NCBI RefSeq assembly: GCF_003054055.1
Contig: NZ_QBKI01000003.1
Coordinates: 372,001 to 436,000 of the forward strand
Reading direction: 5' to 3'
From: Pontibacter mucosus
GTDB lineage: Bacteria > Bacteroidota > Bacteroidia > Cytophagales > Hymenobacteraceae
DNA length: 64,000 nucleotides
The notes below the pieces were generated by a model. The model saw only the letters and a list, made by a program, of their open reading frames with translations, searched no databases and was not told where the DNA came from. Both the position numbers and the translations under genes were made by a program. Below, piece by piece: positions 34,824 to 43,108 of the stretch (positions are counted from its first letter, which is position 1; each line of letters begins with the position of its first letter).

Positions 34824-36092
34824 TTATTTCTGTTTCAGAACTTGTTTCGAAATGGTATCATCCCCATCTATCTTGTGGGTATACTTTAACCCAAGCAGTT
34901 TGGCCACAACATCATACACCTGCACGTTGCTGAAAGGGCCTGTCTTTACGCCTTGCTTAATGTCCGGTCCCCAGGCATAGAACACAGTGTGCATTTCCTT
35001 TACAGCCTGCGGGTCGTAGCCGTGGGTGCCGGGCGATGGCTTACGACTGGAGAAATGAAATACCTTCGGCGCGTCGGTCAGCAGCAAGATATCTCCTACG
35101 CGCTTATACTTATCGGCCTTCTTGCCATAATGCAGGTGCTTGGGCAGGTTGCCCTTGGTATATACCTGGTAAGCGCCGTTTGCTTCCTTTTTCAGCTTCT
35201 TGTAGGTTGGCTTGATGGCTTTTTTGTCTTTGGCGTGAAGTTCCACCACCATCCCTCCACCCGATACCAGGAACTTAGCTGTGTCTACAGCCGCAGGCAG
35301 CGGCAAGGTGTTCTCCTGGTCTATCTGTATCATGCCGTGGTCGGATACAAACAGGTAGTTTACCGGTAGGCCTGTGGCGGCCACGGCTTCTGTTAGTTGT
35401 CTCAGGCGCTCATCCAGTTCTTTTACTGCCTGCGCGGTCTCGGGGGCATCCGGGCCATACCGGTGTCCGGCATGGTCCACCTCCGGAAGGTAGAACGTTA
35501 TAAGATGCGGCCGCTGCTCCTCCGGCAGGCTTAGCCATTTCACCACCGTTTTAACACGCTCTTCAAAAGGGATGCCCTCGTGATACTTAAACCAATAGGT
35601 GGGGCGGGTATTCTGAACCGGCGCCTCGGAGCCTACCCAGTAGTAGCTCGCCGACAGCATCTGGTTTTGCTCGGCCAGCACCCAGAGCGGCACCCCGCCG
35701 TACCAGCTGGCATCCTCCACCTGCTTTCTGTCGCGCATGGAGTAGTGCTCCTGCCGCTGCGGGTCGTAAAAATAGTTGTTGATGAGCCCGTGCGTGGCCG
35801 GGTACATGCCCGTTACCAATGTATAGTGGTTGGGGAAAGTCTTGCTCGGAAAAGACGGCACCAGCGACTCGGCCTGCACGCCCTGCTCGCGAAGCTCCTT
35901 CAGGTAGGTGGCATTAAACTTATCGGTGTAGTCGTAGCGGTAGCCATCGGCAGAAATCATGATGACATAGGGCTTCTGCATTTGTTCGGGGCTGTTCCGG
36001 CGTCCCGGCTCCACATGCTGGACGGTATCTACCTGGGCCCATGCCGGACTTGACAGCAGCAGGGCAAGTATAAACAGGGTGATGCGTTTCAT
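34824..36092 (-). CDS. Alkaline phosphatase superfamily nucleotide pyrophosphatase/phosphodiesterase (NPP type)
   Basis: This 422-residue exported enzyme starts at the ATG at 36092, giving a signal peptide ending SPAWAQ (about 1-20). The first metal Asp is D49 (MISADGYR), the catalytic Thr is T85 (PSKTFPNHY), and metal ligands follow in LPEVDHAGHRYGP and VSDHGM. This motif order is that of bacterial NPP, which splits nucleoside phosphodiester or pyrophosphate bonds at the cell surface or in the periplasm. The frame extends 10 codons upstream but lacks signal character. It is single and converges with the barrel gene. Confidence 0.88.
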   Translation of the reverse strand: MKRITLFILALLLSSPAWAQVDTVQHVEPGRRNSPEQMQKPYVIMISADGYRYDYTDKFNATYLKELREQGVQAESLVPSFPSKTFPNHYTLVTGMYPATHGLINNYFYDPQRQEHYSMRDRKQVEDASWYGGVPLWVLAEQNQMLSASYYWVGSEAPVQNTRPTYWFKYHEGIPFEERVKTVVKWLSLPEEQRPHLITFYLPEVDHAGHRYGPDAPETAQAVKELDERLRQLTEAVAATGLPVNYLFVSDHGMIQIDQENTLPLPAAVDTAKFLVSGGGMVVELHAKDKKAIKPTYKKLKKEANGAYQVYTKGNLPKHLHYGKKADKYKRVGDILLLTDAPKVFHFSSRKPSPGTHGYDPQAVKEMHTVFYAWGPDIKQGVKTGPFSNVQVYDVVAKLLGLKYTHKIDGDDTISKQVLKQK

Positions 36093-36279
36093 GCCGCAAA
36101 GGTAAGCCGAAGCCACAAACAAAGTATAGCCCTTTTGTTATTTCACCGTTAAATATGCTCATTCAAAGTATAATCCTAAGGTTAGGTAGCTATTTATGCT
36201 TATTATTGATGTATATCAGTTTTTCTATACGTTCATCTTTTTACCTTCGCCCACGTAAATCTACCAATCTCAGCTTCTT

Positions 36280-37656
36280 ATGAATCCAGAATCCGCACCG
36301 ATACAACTAGAATTCCTGGGTGGCGCAGGCACCGTAACTGGGTCCAAAATCCTTATCCGCACGCAACGCCACCGGGTACTGATTGATTGCGGCATGTTTC
36401 AGGGCCTGAAGCAACTGCGCCTCCTGAACTGGGGAAAGCTTCCGGTGGATGTGGAGCAACTCGACGCGGTTATACTTACCCACGGCCACCTCGACCACTG
36501 CGGCTACCTGCCGGTGCTGGTGAAGAACGGCTACTCCGGCCCTATTCATGCTACCACCCCTACCCGCGACGTAGCTGATGTTATCCTTCGAGACAGTGCC
36601 CGCATACAGGAAGAGGACGCCTTACAGGCCAACAAGTATGGGTACACCAAGCACCGTCCCGCCCGGCCGCTTTACACGGAAGAGGATGTAGACCGCACCA
36701 TGCCGCTTTTTGAGATACACAACGCGGGCGAATGGGTGATACTGAACGAAGACTTTAAGTTCTGCTTCCGCAATAGCGGGCATATACTTGGCTCGGCCAT
36801 TGTAGAGCTGAAGTGCCAGGGGCATAAATTCGTGTTTTCCGGTGACCTGGGCCGCAGAAGGCCCCTGCTGATGGAGCCGCCCGCGCTGCTGCGCGACGCA
36901 GATTTCCTTGTGCTGGAATCAACCTACGGCGACAGGCTGCACAGCCAGATTTCGGCGTATGAGGAAATGGCGGAGGTCGTGAACCATACCTATGAGAAAG
37001 GCGGCGTGCTGGTGATTCCGAGTTTTGCCGTAGAGCGCGCCCAGGAACTGCTGCTGATTCTGAACACGCTGCGCGAGGAGAAAAGCATCCCTCCCATTCC
37101 CATCTATCTCGACACGCCCATGGGCATCGACGTGACCGAGCTTTACCTGCACCACCGCGAGTGGCACAGCCTTTCCGACAGCGAGTGCGAAACCATGATG
37201 CGCGATGTACAGGTGGTACGCCAGTTTGAGCAGAGCCTGCGTGTGCTGGATAAAAAAGGACCAAAGATTGTAATTGCGGGCAGTGGCATGGTGACAGGTG
37301 GTCGCGTGCTTTATTACCTGGAAAGGCTGCTTGGCGGTAAGGAGAATACCATCCTTTTAGTGGGATTTCAGGCACCTGGCACCCGGGGCAACCTGCTTCG
37401 CTCCGGCGCTAACGAGCTGAAGATCCATGGTAACTATCACAAAGTGCTGGCAGAGGTAAGGCAAATTGGCTCGCTTTCCGCCCACGCCGATCAGGGTGAG
37501 CTGATGTGGTGGCTGAGCCATTTTAAGGAAGTGCCCCTTCAAACTTTCCTCAACCACGGCGAAGCCCAGGCCAGCGAGGCTTTGCGCCTTAAAATAACGG
37601 ATGAGCTCAACTGGCCTGTTACCATCGCGCAAATGGGGGTGACGTATGAGTTGTAA
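36280..37656 (+). CDS. Metallo-beta-lactamase/beta-CASP ribonuclease-like protein (YSH1/CPSF type)
   Basis: This 458-residue protein has the MBL zinc motif HGHLDHCGY (H68, H70, D72, H73). The beta-CASP motifs follow with SGMVTGGRVLYYLERLL and a C-terminal SLSAHADQGEL, the motif C/zinc His of the RNA-specificity subfamily. Homologues process RNA as endo- or exonucleases. It is cytoplasmic and single. The open frame begins at the ATG at 36280, and residues before 12 are not conserved. Downstream is a 725-bp repeat region. Confidence 0.87.
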   Translation: MNPESAPIQLEFLGGAGTVTGSKILIRTQRHRVLIDCGMFQGLKQLRLLNWGKLPVDVEQLDAVILTHGHLDHCGYLPVLVKNGYSGPIHATTPTRDVADVILRDSARIQEEDALQANKYGYTKHRPARPLYTEEDVDRTMPLFEIHNAGEWVILNEDFKFCFRNSGHILGSAIVELKCQGHKFVFSGDLGRRRPLLMEPPALLRDADFLVLESTYGDRLHSQISAYEEMAEVVNHTYEKGGVLVIPSFAVERAQELLLILNTLREEKSIPPIPIYLDTPMGIDVTELYLHHREWHSLSDSECETMMRDVQVVRQFEQSLRVLDKKGPKIVIAGSGMVTGGRVLYYLERLLGGKENTILLVGFQAPGTRGNLLRSGANELKIHGNYHKVLAEVRQIGSLSAHADQGELMWWLSHFKEVPLQTFLNHGEAQASEALRLKITDELNWPVTIAQMGVTYEL

Positions 37657-38381
37657 GGGTGGTTATTTGTATACTCCATACAACATTGCTTGGAATGAAG
37701 GAGGTTGCTGCAGTTTTTAGATCTGTGTAAGTCAACTTTTATACTTTGGCTATATTTCCATTCACTCGCTGGCGCGGGTTTGCAACCCGTGTCTAACTAT
37801 GATGTTGGATTTGTAATCCAACTGGCTCGCAGAGTCATACTTTTACTTTGGCTATACTTTCTTAGCCGCTGCTTCCTTCCATTTGAACCAAGCTATCCTT
37901 GCTAGCCACGGTTCATCCTCCAGAATTACATAAGCTACTATTGCATAGCATACTTTCTGCCCTCCTAGGCCGGGAGGCCTCGCCTTCGGGCATCACGCTG
38001 CTTTCGCTTCCTGCCCTCGTACCTCGGGCTGCCTTTCAGGCACCGGAACCTCTCGAGGCGCTCAACCCAAAGGCTGGGAATTAATTCGATAGCCATTGCT
38101 GACGGAGCCTCAGCCAAAGTCCCCCTTTGAAGGGGGCAGGGGGATGTGATCGCATGCTGAGTTTATACTTGTAGGGACAGGTCGCGACCTGTCCGCGCGA
38201 GAACGGAGGCTATGAAACTTATACTTCAGCTTTAGCAATCACAGGCTCCCCTCCTTGGACTACTGAGAACGGAAGTTGGAAAGTAGCGAGCGTAGCTCTG
38301 AGGAGCCAGGGGTGGTTGGACCTAGTACTGCGGGAACTTTCACCTCCATTCCCAAACAAACATATCCAACACTGCCCTGCT
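37657..38381. other. Intergenic region holding repeat copy A
   Basis: There is no gene. It holds the composite repeat described separately (37762-38332), two to three AAGTATA-type motifs (37740, 37848, 38163) and short flanks. It lies between the beta-CASP nuclease and the end of the RES toxin gene. Confidence 0.7.
37762..38332 (+). repeat. Composite intergenic repeat, copy A (small hairpins plus conserved blocks)
   Basis: It is collinear with copy B at 59066-59671. In order: a GGCG...TGTC hairpin (37771-37793), a second hairpin (37804-37822), the block AAGCTATCCTTGCTAGCCAC (from 37889), CGCCTTCGGGCATC (from 37980), the CCTGCCCTCG...CAACCCAAAGGCTG block (from 38010), a CCCCCTTTGAAGGGGG hairpin (from 38120), a perfect 20-nt palindrome (38175-38194) and a CTCCCCTCCTT...GGGGTGGTTGGACC end (38246-38321). 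It has no protein-coding content. Blocks of this sort recur between genes in Bacteroidota, but I do not know a name for the composite. Confidence 0.85.
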
Positions 38382-38846
38382 TTACTCCTTCACAAACAGC
38401 CGCTTATCAAACTCAAAAAGAACAGAATCGAGCACTTTAACCTGGTGGAAATCGGGGTGGCGGGGGTTGAGAAGGTAGTTATAGGTACCCTGTACCGTTG
38501 CTGAGGGCACTTTCAGTACCAGGTGCTCGGCTTTCTGCACAAAGGCATCTCCCAGTTCCTGCGTGCTGTTGGCGTGCGGAAAGGACTTCCAATCGGCGGG
38601 AAGTTCTGCTTCTGCAAGCTCTTTTATACTTGCTATGTCCGGAATCTCAATCCGGACCAGGTAATAATCCTTGGGAACAATGCCCAACGGCATGTGCACA
38701 GCCACTTCCACGGTGCAAAGGGCGATGGATTCGCTGGTGTACAGAATGGCGGTGCCTTTGCTATTCCAGCGGCCCCCCGCTATCTCTGCTCCTCTTCCCG
38801 AGAGGTCGTTACGGTAAGGGCCGCGGCTGAGGCGGTATACGATCAT
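38382..38846 (-). CDS. RES-domain NAD+ phosphorylase toxin
   Basis: This 154-residue RES-family protein has the family motifs GGRWNS (24-29) and YTSES (36-40), with E47 in a following helix and a C-terminal RHPDFHQVKV segment. RES toxins such as MbcT and ParT cleave or modify NAD+ (phosphorolysis) or ADP-ribosylate targets and stop growth. It overlaps the upstream antitoxin gene by 4 bp (ATGA), so it is translationally coupled. The frame is intact and full length for the family. The toxic activity is inferred from family membership. Confidence 0.9.
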   Translation of the reverse strand: MIVYRLSRGPYRNDLSGRGAEIAGGRWNSKGTAILYTSESIALCTVEVAVHMPLGIVPKDYYLVRIEIPDIASIKELAEAELPADWKSFPHANSTQELGDAFVQKAEHLVLKVPSATVQGTYNYLLNPRHPDFHQVKVLDSVLFEFDKRLFVKE

Positions 38847-39280
38847 GCCAGCACGCCGTGTTCTATGCGCGTAAGTTCATCGCGCAGCAGACCAATGCCG
38901 AAGGTGCTGTCGAGGAGTTCTTTTGGCTTCAGCCCGCCCAGGGCGACATTCTTCGCTTCCAGCCAGGCGTCAAAGTTTGCTTTGTCGCCAAATACCTCGA
39001 TGCCCTTATTATAGATGAGCGTTATTTCAAGAATTTTTTCGGAGTGCAGCGGATCGAAGGTGCGCTTCTCTTTTTTGTAGCGCTGGAACGTGCGCTCCGA
39101 AAGGTGCAGAAAATGAGACCACTCGCTTAGGCTGAAGGGAATCATGTCGGCAATTTTCTGAAACAGGCTATACTTTATCCCCTCTCGCACCGTGCTGATG
39201 AGCATGAACACATCTTTGTCGTCTATTAACCTGTAGTTCAGGCTGCTGTCTAAAGGTAAGGCTTGTCCCATGGCGTTCAT
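38843..39280 (-). CDS. Xre/MbcA/ParS-type antitoxin (DUF2384)
   Basis: This 145-residue protein has an N-terminal helical DNA-binding region (FSLSEWSHFLHLSERTFQRY, about 49-68) and a C-terminal MbcA/ParS toxin-binding domain (about 85-140, with the GIEVFGDKANFDAWLEA and DELTRIEHGV segments). It neutralises the RES toxin encoded just downstream and usually represses the shared promoter. Two starts are possible (39280 and 39271). Upstream lie a -7 box and two 14-bp direct repeats. Confidence 0.88.
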   Translation of the reverse strand: MNAMGQALPLDSSLNYRLIDDKDVFMLISTVREGIKYSLFQKIADMIPFSLSEWSHFLHLSERTFQRYKKEKRTFDPLHSEKILEITLIYNKGIEVFGDKANFDAWLEAKNVALGGLKPKELLDSTFGIGLLRDELTRIEHGVLA

Positions 39281-39292
39281 CTTTTATATGTT

Positions 39293-39341
39293 CAAATATA
39301 CGAAACTTGTCGATAATTAAACGTCATTTGTCGTAAATTAA
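39293..39341 (-). promoter_or_regulatory. Promoter and likely operator of the Xre-RES pair
   Basis: Read on the minus strand, TATATTTG (39293-39300) matches TAnnTTTG, and TTTA (39318-39321) lies 17 bp upstream as a weak -33. Two direct repeats on the plus strand, TTGTCGATAATTAA (39307-39320) and TTGTCGTAAATTAA (39328-39341), are 21 bp apart (two helical turns) and cover the -33 region. Binding there by the antitoxin would block transcription. The operator role is inference. Confidence 0.6.
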
Positions 39342-39433
39342 TTCCTGCCCGCTCCCTGCCAAATCTAAAAAGCGCTGGCCTGCACTAAAGCAGCTGCTGT
39401 GGCGTTAGATAACAGAACCAGAAAAAGTATAAA

Positions 39434-40162
39434 ATGCGACATTGGATAGCTGCGGCAGGAATACTACTGATAGGCATGAGCAGCTGTAATATGCAAAACG
39501 CCGTGACCGAGGCACCACAGCCGCAGCGCCCGCGCCTCACCATGCAGGAGGTTATCCCGCCCATGGCCCCGGCCACGCAGCAGGCGGTGGCTGCCCAAAA
39601 CAGTTTCCTGAAAAAGAGTGACGAAACATTTAAGTCGCGCCAGCTGGGCAGCCAGTATTATGTGACGCAGGCCAAGCGGATGTTCAACGAGGAACAGCTC
39701 GACTCGGCCATGGTAAACTTTAACCGTGCCTGGCTGCTGGACCGCAACAACATGGAAGTATACTGGGGCTACGGGCTGGTGTACGGGCAGCAGCAGGCGT
39801 ATGACAAGGCGCTTTACATCTTGTACCGTGCCCTGGATAAAGACAAAACCAACCCGCGCCTGCTTACCGACATCGCCACCACGCACCTCTCCCGCTTCTA
39901 CAAGTATAGCTCGGTGGATGACTTGCAACAGAGCAAAAAACTACTGGAGCAGGCGCTGAAGCATACTCCTGAAAATGCGGCAGACGTGTACTACAAGCTG
40001 GCCATCAACAGCTATTACCTGTATGAGTTCGGTTCGGCCTGGGAGTACCTGCACCGCAGCATCCGCCACGACCAGAGCAAAGAGGACCAGACGTTTATCT
40101 CAGCGCTGCTGGAGCAGGAAAAGGACCCGGAGGGGATTTACGTGGCCCAAAGCAAACAGTGA
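39434..40162 (+). CDS. TPR lipoprotein
   Basis: This 242-residue protein has a lipobox (MSSC, Cys18) and a Pro-rich linker to about 60, then TPR helices (AMVNFNRAWLLDRNNMEVYW and AYDKALYILYRALDKDKTNP are clear units). It is paralogous to the gene 96 bp downstream; the shared pattern is D-x-x-F-x-x-R, then LDSAMVNFNRAWLL against VDTAMYRFNLAWLL, then GYGLV against AFGLV. This copy is lipid anchored, the other apparently not. The function is unknown. Confidence 0.82.
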   Translation: MRHWIAAAGILLIGMSSCNMQNAVTEAPQPQRPRLTMQEVIPPMAPATQQAVAAQNSFLKKSDETFKSRQLGSQYYVTQAKRMFNEEQLDSAMVNFNRAWLLDRNNMEVYWGYGLVYGQQQAYDKALYILYRALDKDKTNPRLLTDIATTHLSRFYKYSSVDDLQQSKKLLEQALKHTPENAADVYYKLAINSYYLYEFGSAWEYLHRSIRHDQSKEDQTFISALLEQEKDPEGIYVAQSKQ

Positions 40163-40258
40163 CTTGCAAGTATAGCCTGACTGTGTTACTTTTATAGGGT
40201 AGTAAAACAGGCAGCTGCTGCCAAAGCAGCTCACCCCGAAAGTATAAAACAGCACATA

Positions 40259-40978
40259 ATGAAACGAATCCTTTTAGCCATTGTAGCACTTTTTATGGCC
40301 ACCGCTTCAGGCTTTGCCCAGGAGCAAGCAGCCCCATTAAGCCCGCGGGTGCTGCCGATGTTTGGTGAGAAACAGAAAACCGAGGCCGAGCAGAAACAGG
40401 ACGAGAAATTCCTGACCAGTAGCGACAAGAACTTCACGGACCGCCGCGAGGCCAGCAAGTTTTTTATGGAGCGCGGCTGGGAGTACCTGAACGAGGGGCA
40501 GGTAGATACCGCTATGTACCGCTTTAACCTGGCCTGGCTTCTGAACCCCGACAACAAGGATACCTACTGGGCATTCGGACTGGTAACCTCCGCCCGAGGC
40601 GATAACCCGACCGCTATCCGCATGTATGAGAAGGCGCTGACCTACGACGGCAAAAACGCACTGCTGCTCTCCGATGCGGCTGCCTCCTACCTAGCCGTTT
40701 ACCAGGAGAAGAAAAAGAAAAAAGACCTAAAGAAAGCCTCCGGCTACCTGGCTGCTGCCACAGCCGCAGATCCTAACAATGCCTACGCGCTGTATAACAT
40801 CTCTAAAGTAAAGTATCAGGAGAAGAAGTATAACGAGGCTTGGGACTACCTGCACAAGAGCCGAACTATCGATATGTCAGCTATAGACTATGCGTACATT
40901 CTGGAGCTCTCCGAGAAAATGCCCGATCCGCAGGGCTTCTTCAACGCCACCGATGCGGCAGCCAACACCGGACAGTAG
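40259..40978 (+). CDS. Periplasmic TPR protein, paralogue of the upstream gene
   Basis: This 239-residue protein has a Sec type I signal (about 1-20, ending SGFAQ). TPR-like helices follow (MYRFNLAWLLNPDNKDTYW, NPTAIRMYEKALTYDGKNAL, and a Lys-rich unit LKKASGYLAAATAADPNNAY). It matches its neighbour in layout and in the central TPR residues, so the pair arose by tandem duplication. A good terminator follows. Confidence 0.82.
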   Translation: MKRILLAIVALFMATASGFAQEQAAPLSPRVLPMFGEKQKTEAEQKQDEKFLTSSDKNFTDRREASKFFMERGWEYLNEGQVDTAMYRFNLAWLLNPDNKDTYWAFGLVTSARGDNPTAIRMYEKALTYDGKNALLLSDAAASYLAVYQEKKKKKDLKKASGYLAAATAADPNNAYALYNISKVKYQEKKYNEAWDYLHKSRTIDMSAIDYAYILELSEKMPDPQGFFNATDAAANTGQ

Positions 40979-40991
40979 AAAAAGTATAAAG

Positions 40992-41025
40992 AAATCCCCG
41001 GCCCTCGTAGCCGGGGATTTTTCTT
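40992..41025 (+). terminator. Terminator after the TPR pair
   Basis: An 11-bp perfect stem (40992-41002 with 41010-41020) and a T-run. An AAGTATA lies just before it. Confidence 0.85.
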
Positions 41026-41092
41026 TTGTATAACCTGAAAAATCCGCAAGAATCGGGTTGAAAGTATAGCGCTGATTTAGCTAATTGCTACC

Positions 41093-41965
41093 ATGAACCA
41101 TTACGAAACAGTAGCAAAGGCATTGGCTTATATCCGGCAGCACGCACTGCAGCAACCGTCCCTGGACGAGGTGGCCGATTACGTGCACCTGAGCCCGCAG
41201 CACTTCCAGCGGGTGTTCAGCGAGTGGGCCGGCGTAAGCCCAAAGAAGTTTCTGCAGTACCTCTCGCTGCAGCACGCCAAAAGTATACTTGCCCAAAGCG
41301 CCACGCTGCAGGAGGCAACCTTCGAAACAGGCCTCTCCGGCAGCAGCCGCCTCCACGATTTGTTTGTAAGTATAGAAGGTATCACGCCAGGGCAATTTAA
41401 AAGTATGGGCGAGCAGCTGCAGCTAAAGTATAGCTTCGGCACCTGCCAGTTCGGAAATTATGTGGTGGCCTCTACGGATAAAGGCGTCTGTTACCTCCAC
41501 TTTTACCAGCACCCGGAGCAGGCCCTGCAGGAACTCCGGCAAGCCTGGCCAAAGGCAAACCTGGTAGAGGAGCAGACAAGTATGCACGGGCAGGTAAGCG
41601 ATTTCTTTGATAATTCATTTTCCGAGGGTAATGGTAAAATCAAGCTGCACCTGAGCGGCACGCCTTTCCAGCTGAAAGTATGGGAGGCTTTGCTGCGCAT
41701 CCCGGAAGGGCAACTCTGCTCCTACGCCAGCTTGGCCAGAAGTATAAACCAGCCCACAGCCAGCCGTGCAGTGGGCACGGCCATTGGCAGCAACCCTATC
41801 GCCTTTCTAATTCCTTGCCACCGGGTTATCAAGAGCGTGGGCGGCATTGGGGAGTACCGCTGGGGCTCTGAGCGCAAAATGGCCATGATTGGCTGGGAGG
41901 CAGCGGCCACCAAAGCCGGGGAGCAACAGCGGTCACAATACGAACTCAATTTCCTGAGCAGTTAA
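41093..41965 (+). CDS. AraC-HTH / methylated-DNA-cysteine methyltransferase fusion (Ada-like)
   Basis: This 290-residue fusion has an AraC-type double helix-turn-helix at residues 1-105 (LDEVADYVHLSPQHFQRVF). Residues 120-280 are an O6-alkylguanine-DNA alkyltransferase, with the acceptor Cys242 in the family motif PCHRV and the preceding region PTASRAVGTAIGSNP. The N-terminal zinc/phosphotriester domain of E. coli Ada, which senses methylation by a Cys, is missing. The protein should repair O6-alkylguanine, but how it would sense damage as a regulator is unclear. It is single; the OmpA lipoprotein follows at 52 bp. Confidence 0.9.
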   Translation: MNHYETVAKALAYIRQHALQQPSLDEVADYVHLSPQHFQRVFSEWAGVSPKKFLQYLSLQHAKSILAQSATLQEATFETGLSGSSRLHDLFVSIEGITPGQFKSMGEQLQLKYSFGTCQFGNYVVASTDKGVCYLHFYQHPEQALQELRQAWPKANLVEEQTSMHGQVSDFFDNSFSEGNGKIKLHLSGTPFQLKVWEALLRIPEGQLCSYASLARSINQPTASRAVGTAIGSNPIAFLIPCHRVIKSVGGIGEYRWGSERKMAMIGWEAAATKAGEQQRSQYELNFLSS

Positions 41966-41976
41966 AGGTTTTTTAC

Positions 41977-41984
41977 TATATTTG
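41977..41984 (+). promoter_or_regulatory. Candidate -7 box of the OmpA lipoprotein gene
   Basis: TATATTTG matches TAnnTTTG and lies 33 bp before the ATG at 42018. The -33 region falls inside the 3' end of the Ada-like gene. Confidence 0.5.
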
Positions 41985-42017
41985 CTTACACCCTATTATA
42001 ACGTTTAGCTAAAGGAA

Positions 42018-42896
42018 ATGAGAAAACATCTATTCAAAGCCTCTGTCCTACTGCTTGCCGGTAGTTTATCGCTTTCGTCGTGCGTGGTTTCCAAGAAGAA
42101 ATATGACGACCTGATGGCCCGTAAAAATGCACTCGAGGTGGATAAGGCTGGTCTGCAAAAAGAAAAATCATCGCTGGAGAAAGATAAATCGAGCCTGGAG
42201 GCAGCTAAGGCAAGCCTGGAGGAAGAGCGCGCCAAGCTGGAGCAGGAAAAACGAGAGTATGAGGCAAGCCTGGCCAAAGCCCTGAAAGAGGGAAAATCGC
42301 TGAGCGAGACCCTGAACATGAGCAAATCGCAGGTGGAGCGCCTGAACGCTGACCTGAAAGCTCGTGAGGCAAGGCTGGCCGAGCTGCAGCGCATCCTGGA
42401 TGAGAAAGACGCCGCCGTGGCCAACTTGCGCAACCGCGTGAGCAATGCCCTGCTTGGCTTCAACGATAAAGACCTGACCGTAGAGGTACGCAACGGCAAA
42501 GTATACGTGTCGCTGGCAGAGCAGCTGCTGTTTAACTCCGGCTCTACCAAAGTAGACCCGAAAGGTGTGGATGCCCTGCGCAAGCTGGCTGCCGTGCTGA
42601 AAGAGCAGCAGGATGTGAACGTGGTGGTGGAAGGACATACCGATGACGTGCCGATAGCCAGAGGTACGGTGGGCATGCAGGACAACTGGGACCTGAGCGT
42701 GCTGCGCGCCACGGAGATTACCCGCATCCTGGCCAATGCCGGTGTGGACCCAACCCGCGTAACACCATCAGGCCGCTCGAAATATGTGCCATTGGATGAG
42801 GCCAAGACCAAAGAAGCCCGCCAGAAAAACCGCCGTACCGAGATCATTCTGACGCCGAAGCTCGACGAGCTGTTCCAGATACTGGAGACAACCTAA
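42018..42896 (+). CDS. OmpA family lipoprotein with coiled coil
   Basis: This 292-residue protein has a lipobox (LSSC, Cys22), a long heptad-type coiled coil (about 25-145, rich in Leu/Glu/Lys, e.g. LEKDKSSLEAAKASLEEERA) and a C-terminal OmpA domain (about 170-290). The peptidoglycan-binding motif there includes VVEGHTDDVPIA and NRRTEI. It would be anchored in the outer membrane and reach the peptidoglycan through the coiled coil, tethering the envelope. An inverted pair of AAGTATA starts 8 bp after the stop, and a second hairpin terminator follows. Confidence 0.9.
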   Translation: MRKHLFKASVLLLAGSLSLSSCVVSKKKYDDLMARKNALEVDKAGLQKEKSSLEKDKSSLEAAKASLEEERAKLEQEKREYEASLAKALKEGKSLSETLNMSKSQVERLNADLKAREARLAELQRILDEKDAAVANLRNRVSNALLGFNDKDLTVEVRNGKVYVSLAEQLLFNSGSTKVDPKGVDALRKLAAVLKEQQDVNVVVEGHTDDVPIARGTVGMQDNWDLSVLRATEITRILANAGVDPTRVTPSGRSKYVPLDEAKTKEARQKNRRTEIILTPKLDELFQILETT

Positions 42897-42903
42897 GCAG
42901 TTA

Positions 42904-42962
42904 TATACTTAAGTATAAAAAGTACAGCCAGCCCCTTTGCAAAGAGGCTGGCTGTTTTACTT
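42904..42962 (+). terminator. Motif palindrome plus terminator after the OmpA gene
   Basis: TATACTTAAGTATA at 42904-42917 is a perfect 14-bp palindrome made of the dispersed motif. It is followed by a 10-bp stem (42924-42933 with 42946-42955) and a T-rich run. Confidence 0.8.
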
Positions 42963-43108
42963 TTACATTTCTTTGTATTATGTTGCGCGGCACAGGCAAG
43001 CACAGATTCGTGAACGCTTATAGTAGATCATTATAGATGGTTACCCGTAGCTAAACGATACCATTTTAAGCACGCTCTATCAGGCAAACTCTATACACCC
43101 TATTACGG

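Noticed and set aside
37762..38332. Insertion sequence remnant
   Set aside because: There are no terminal inverted repeats, target duplication or transposase fragments in any frame. The similarity to copy B is modular.
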